This document shows, one piece after another, positions 6,261 through 6,409 of a stretch of DNA of 6,409 bases (its first letter is position 1; each line of letters starts with the position of its first letter). The translations under genes and the position numbers were made by a program. Source of the stretch: Nitrospinota bacterium. Its GTDB lineage: Bacteria; Nitrospinota_A; UBA7883. The stretch spans positions 1-6,409 of the forward strand of contig JAOUNV010000125.1 of NCBI GenBank assembly GCA_029880775.1. The letters run 5' to 3'. The notes beneath the pieces were generated by a model. The model was not told where the DNA came from. It saw only the letters and a program-made list of their open reading frames with translations, and did no database searches.

Positions 6261-6294
6261 AAAAAAAACCCGCCCACGCATATGCTGCGGGCGG
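6261..6294 (-). terminator. Intrinsic (rho-independent) terminator
   Basis: On the - strand the stem CCGCCCGC-A-GC (6294-6284), loop ATAT (6283-6280) and return arm GCGTGGGCGG (6279-6270) form about ten pairs with one bulged A and one G-U pair. One G and then eight T residues (6268-6261) follow. It lies 47 bases after the stop codon of the partial gene at 6341, so it most likely ends that transcript. It also overlaps the N-terminal extension of the longest frame of barrel paralogue 3. Confidence 0.85.
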
Positions 6295-6340
6295 ATTTGT
6301 CCAAAGAGAGCTTTACCGTCATGTTCATCTGTCCATTTTG

Positions 6341-6409
6341 TTATAGCAGAGGGTTCTCGCTCATAGCCTTGATCCTGGCAAAACGACGATCCACTTCCTC
6401 CTGGAACTG
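6341..6409 (-). CDS. C-terminal end of an unidentified protein, 5'-partial
   Basis: Reading leftward from the right edge, the frame is open for 22 codons and ends in TAA at 6343-6341. The tail contains EEVDRRFARIKAMSENPLL, a charged, helix-like sequence. The strong terminator 47 bases downstream supports a real gene end. The sequence is too short to assign a family. Confidence 0.6.
   Translation of the reverse strand, partial: QFQEEVDRRFARIKAMSENPLL

Overview
The window looks like chromosomal DNA from a motile Gram-negative bacterium. It carries chemosensory genes (a CheA-type kinase and CheV), periplasmic and outer-membrane-type proteins with signal peptides, and protein C-termini ending in phenylalanine as outer-membrane barrels do. 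Most of the sequence is moderately GC-rich, roughly mid-50s percent by hand count, and one gene near 4.1-4.8 kb is clearly lower. I cannot name the phylum with confidence.

Layout. Positions 1-2114 (+ strand) hold a CheA histidine kinase whose first residues lie outside the window. It converges on a run of genes that all read leftward on the - strand. In order of transcription from the right edge these are: the last 22 codons of an unidentified protein (6341-6409) followed by a strong intrinsic terminator (6261-6294); three small, related, secreted, probably outer-membrane beta-barrel proteins (5675-6247, 4954-5586, 4091-4786); a CheV-type CheW-receiver adaptor (2988-3968); and a YfiR/DUF4154-family periplasmic protein (2187-2771). 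No tRNA, rRNA, CRISPR array or insertion sequence was seen. No gene-free stretch exceeds 300 bases; the longest is 216 bases, between yfiR-like and cheV.

How the genes may fit together. CheA and CheV belong to one type of pathway: CheA autophosphorylates in arrays held together by CheW-like domains, and CheV couples to such arrays and can accept phosphate. YfiR-family proteins are periplasmic regulators that restrain membrane diguanylate cyclases in the known YfiBNR system, but no cyclase is visible here. The barrel-like paralogues are of unknown function. A link from cell-envelope sensing to the chemosensory pathway is a hypothesis based on adjacency only.

Most notable points: the three diverged barrel paralogues; a 37-bp, 36/37-identical block at the 3' ends of two of them although the rest of the genes has diverged in sequence and GC content; an intrinsic terminator inside the N-terminal extension of the longest reading frame of the third paralogue, which argues for a downstream GTG start; and a CheA with no P2 domain and a second, degenerate CheW-like domain at its C-terminus.
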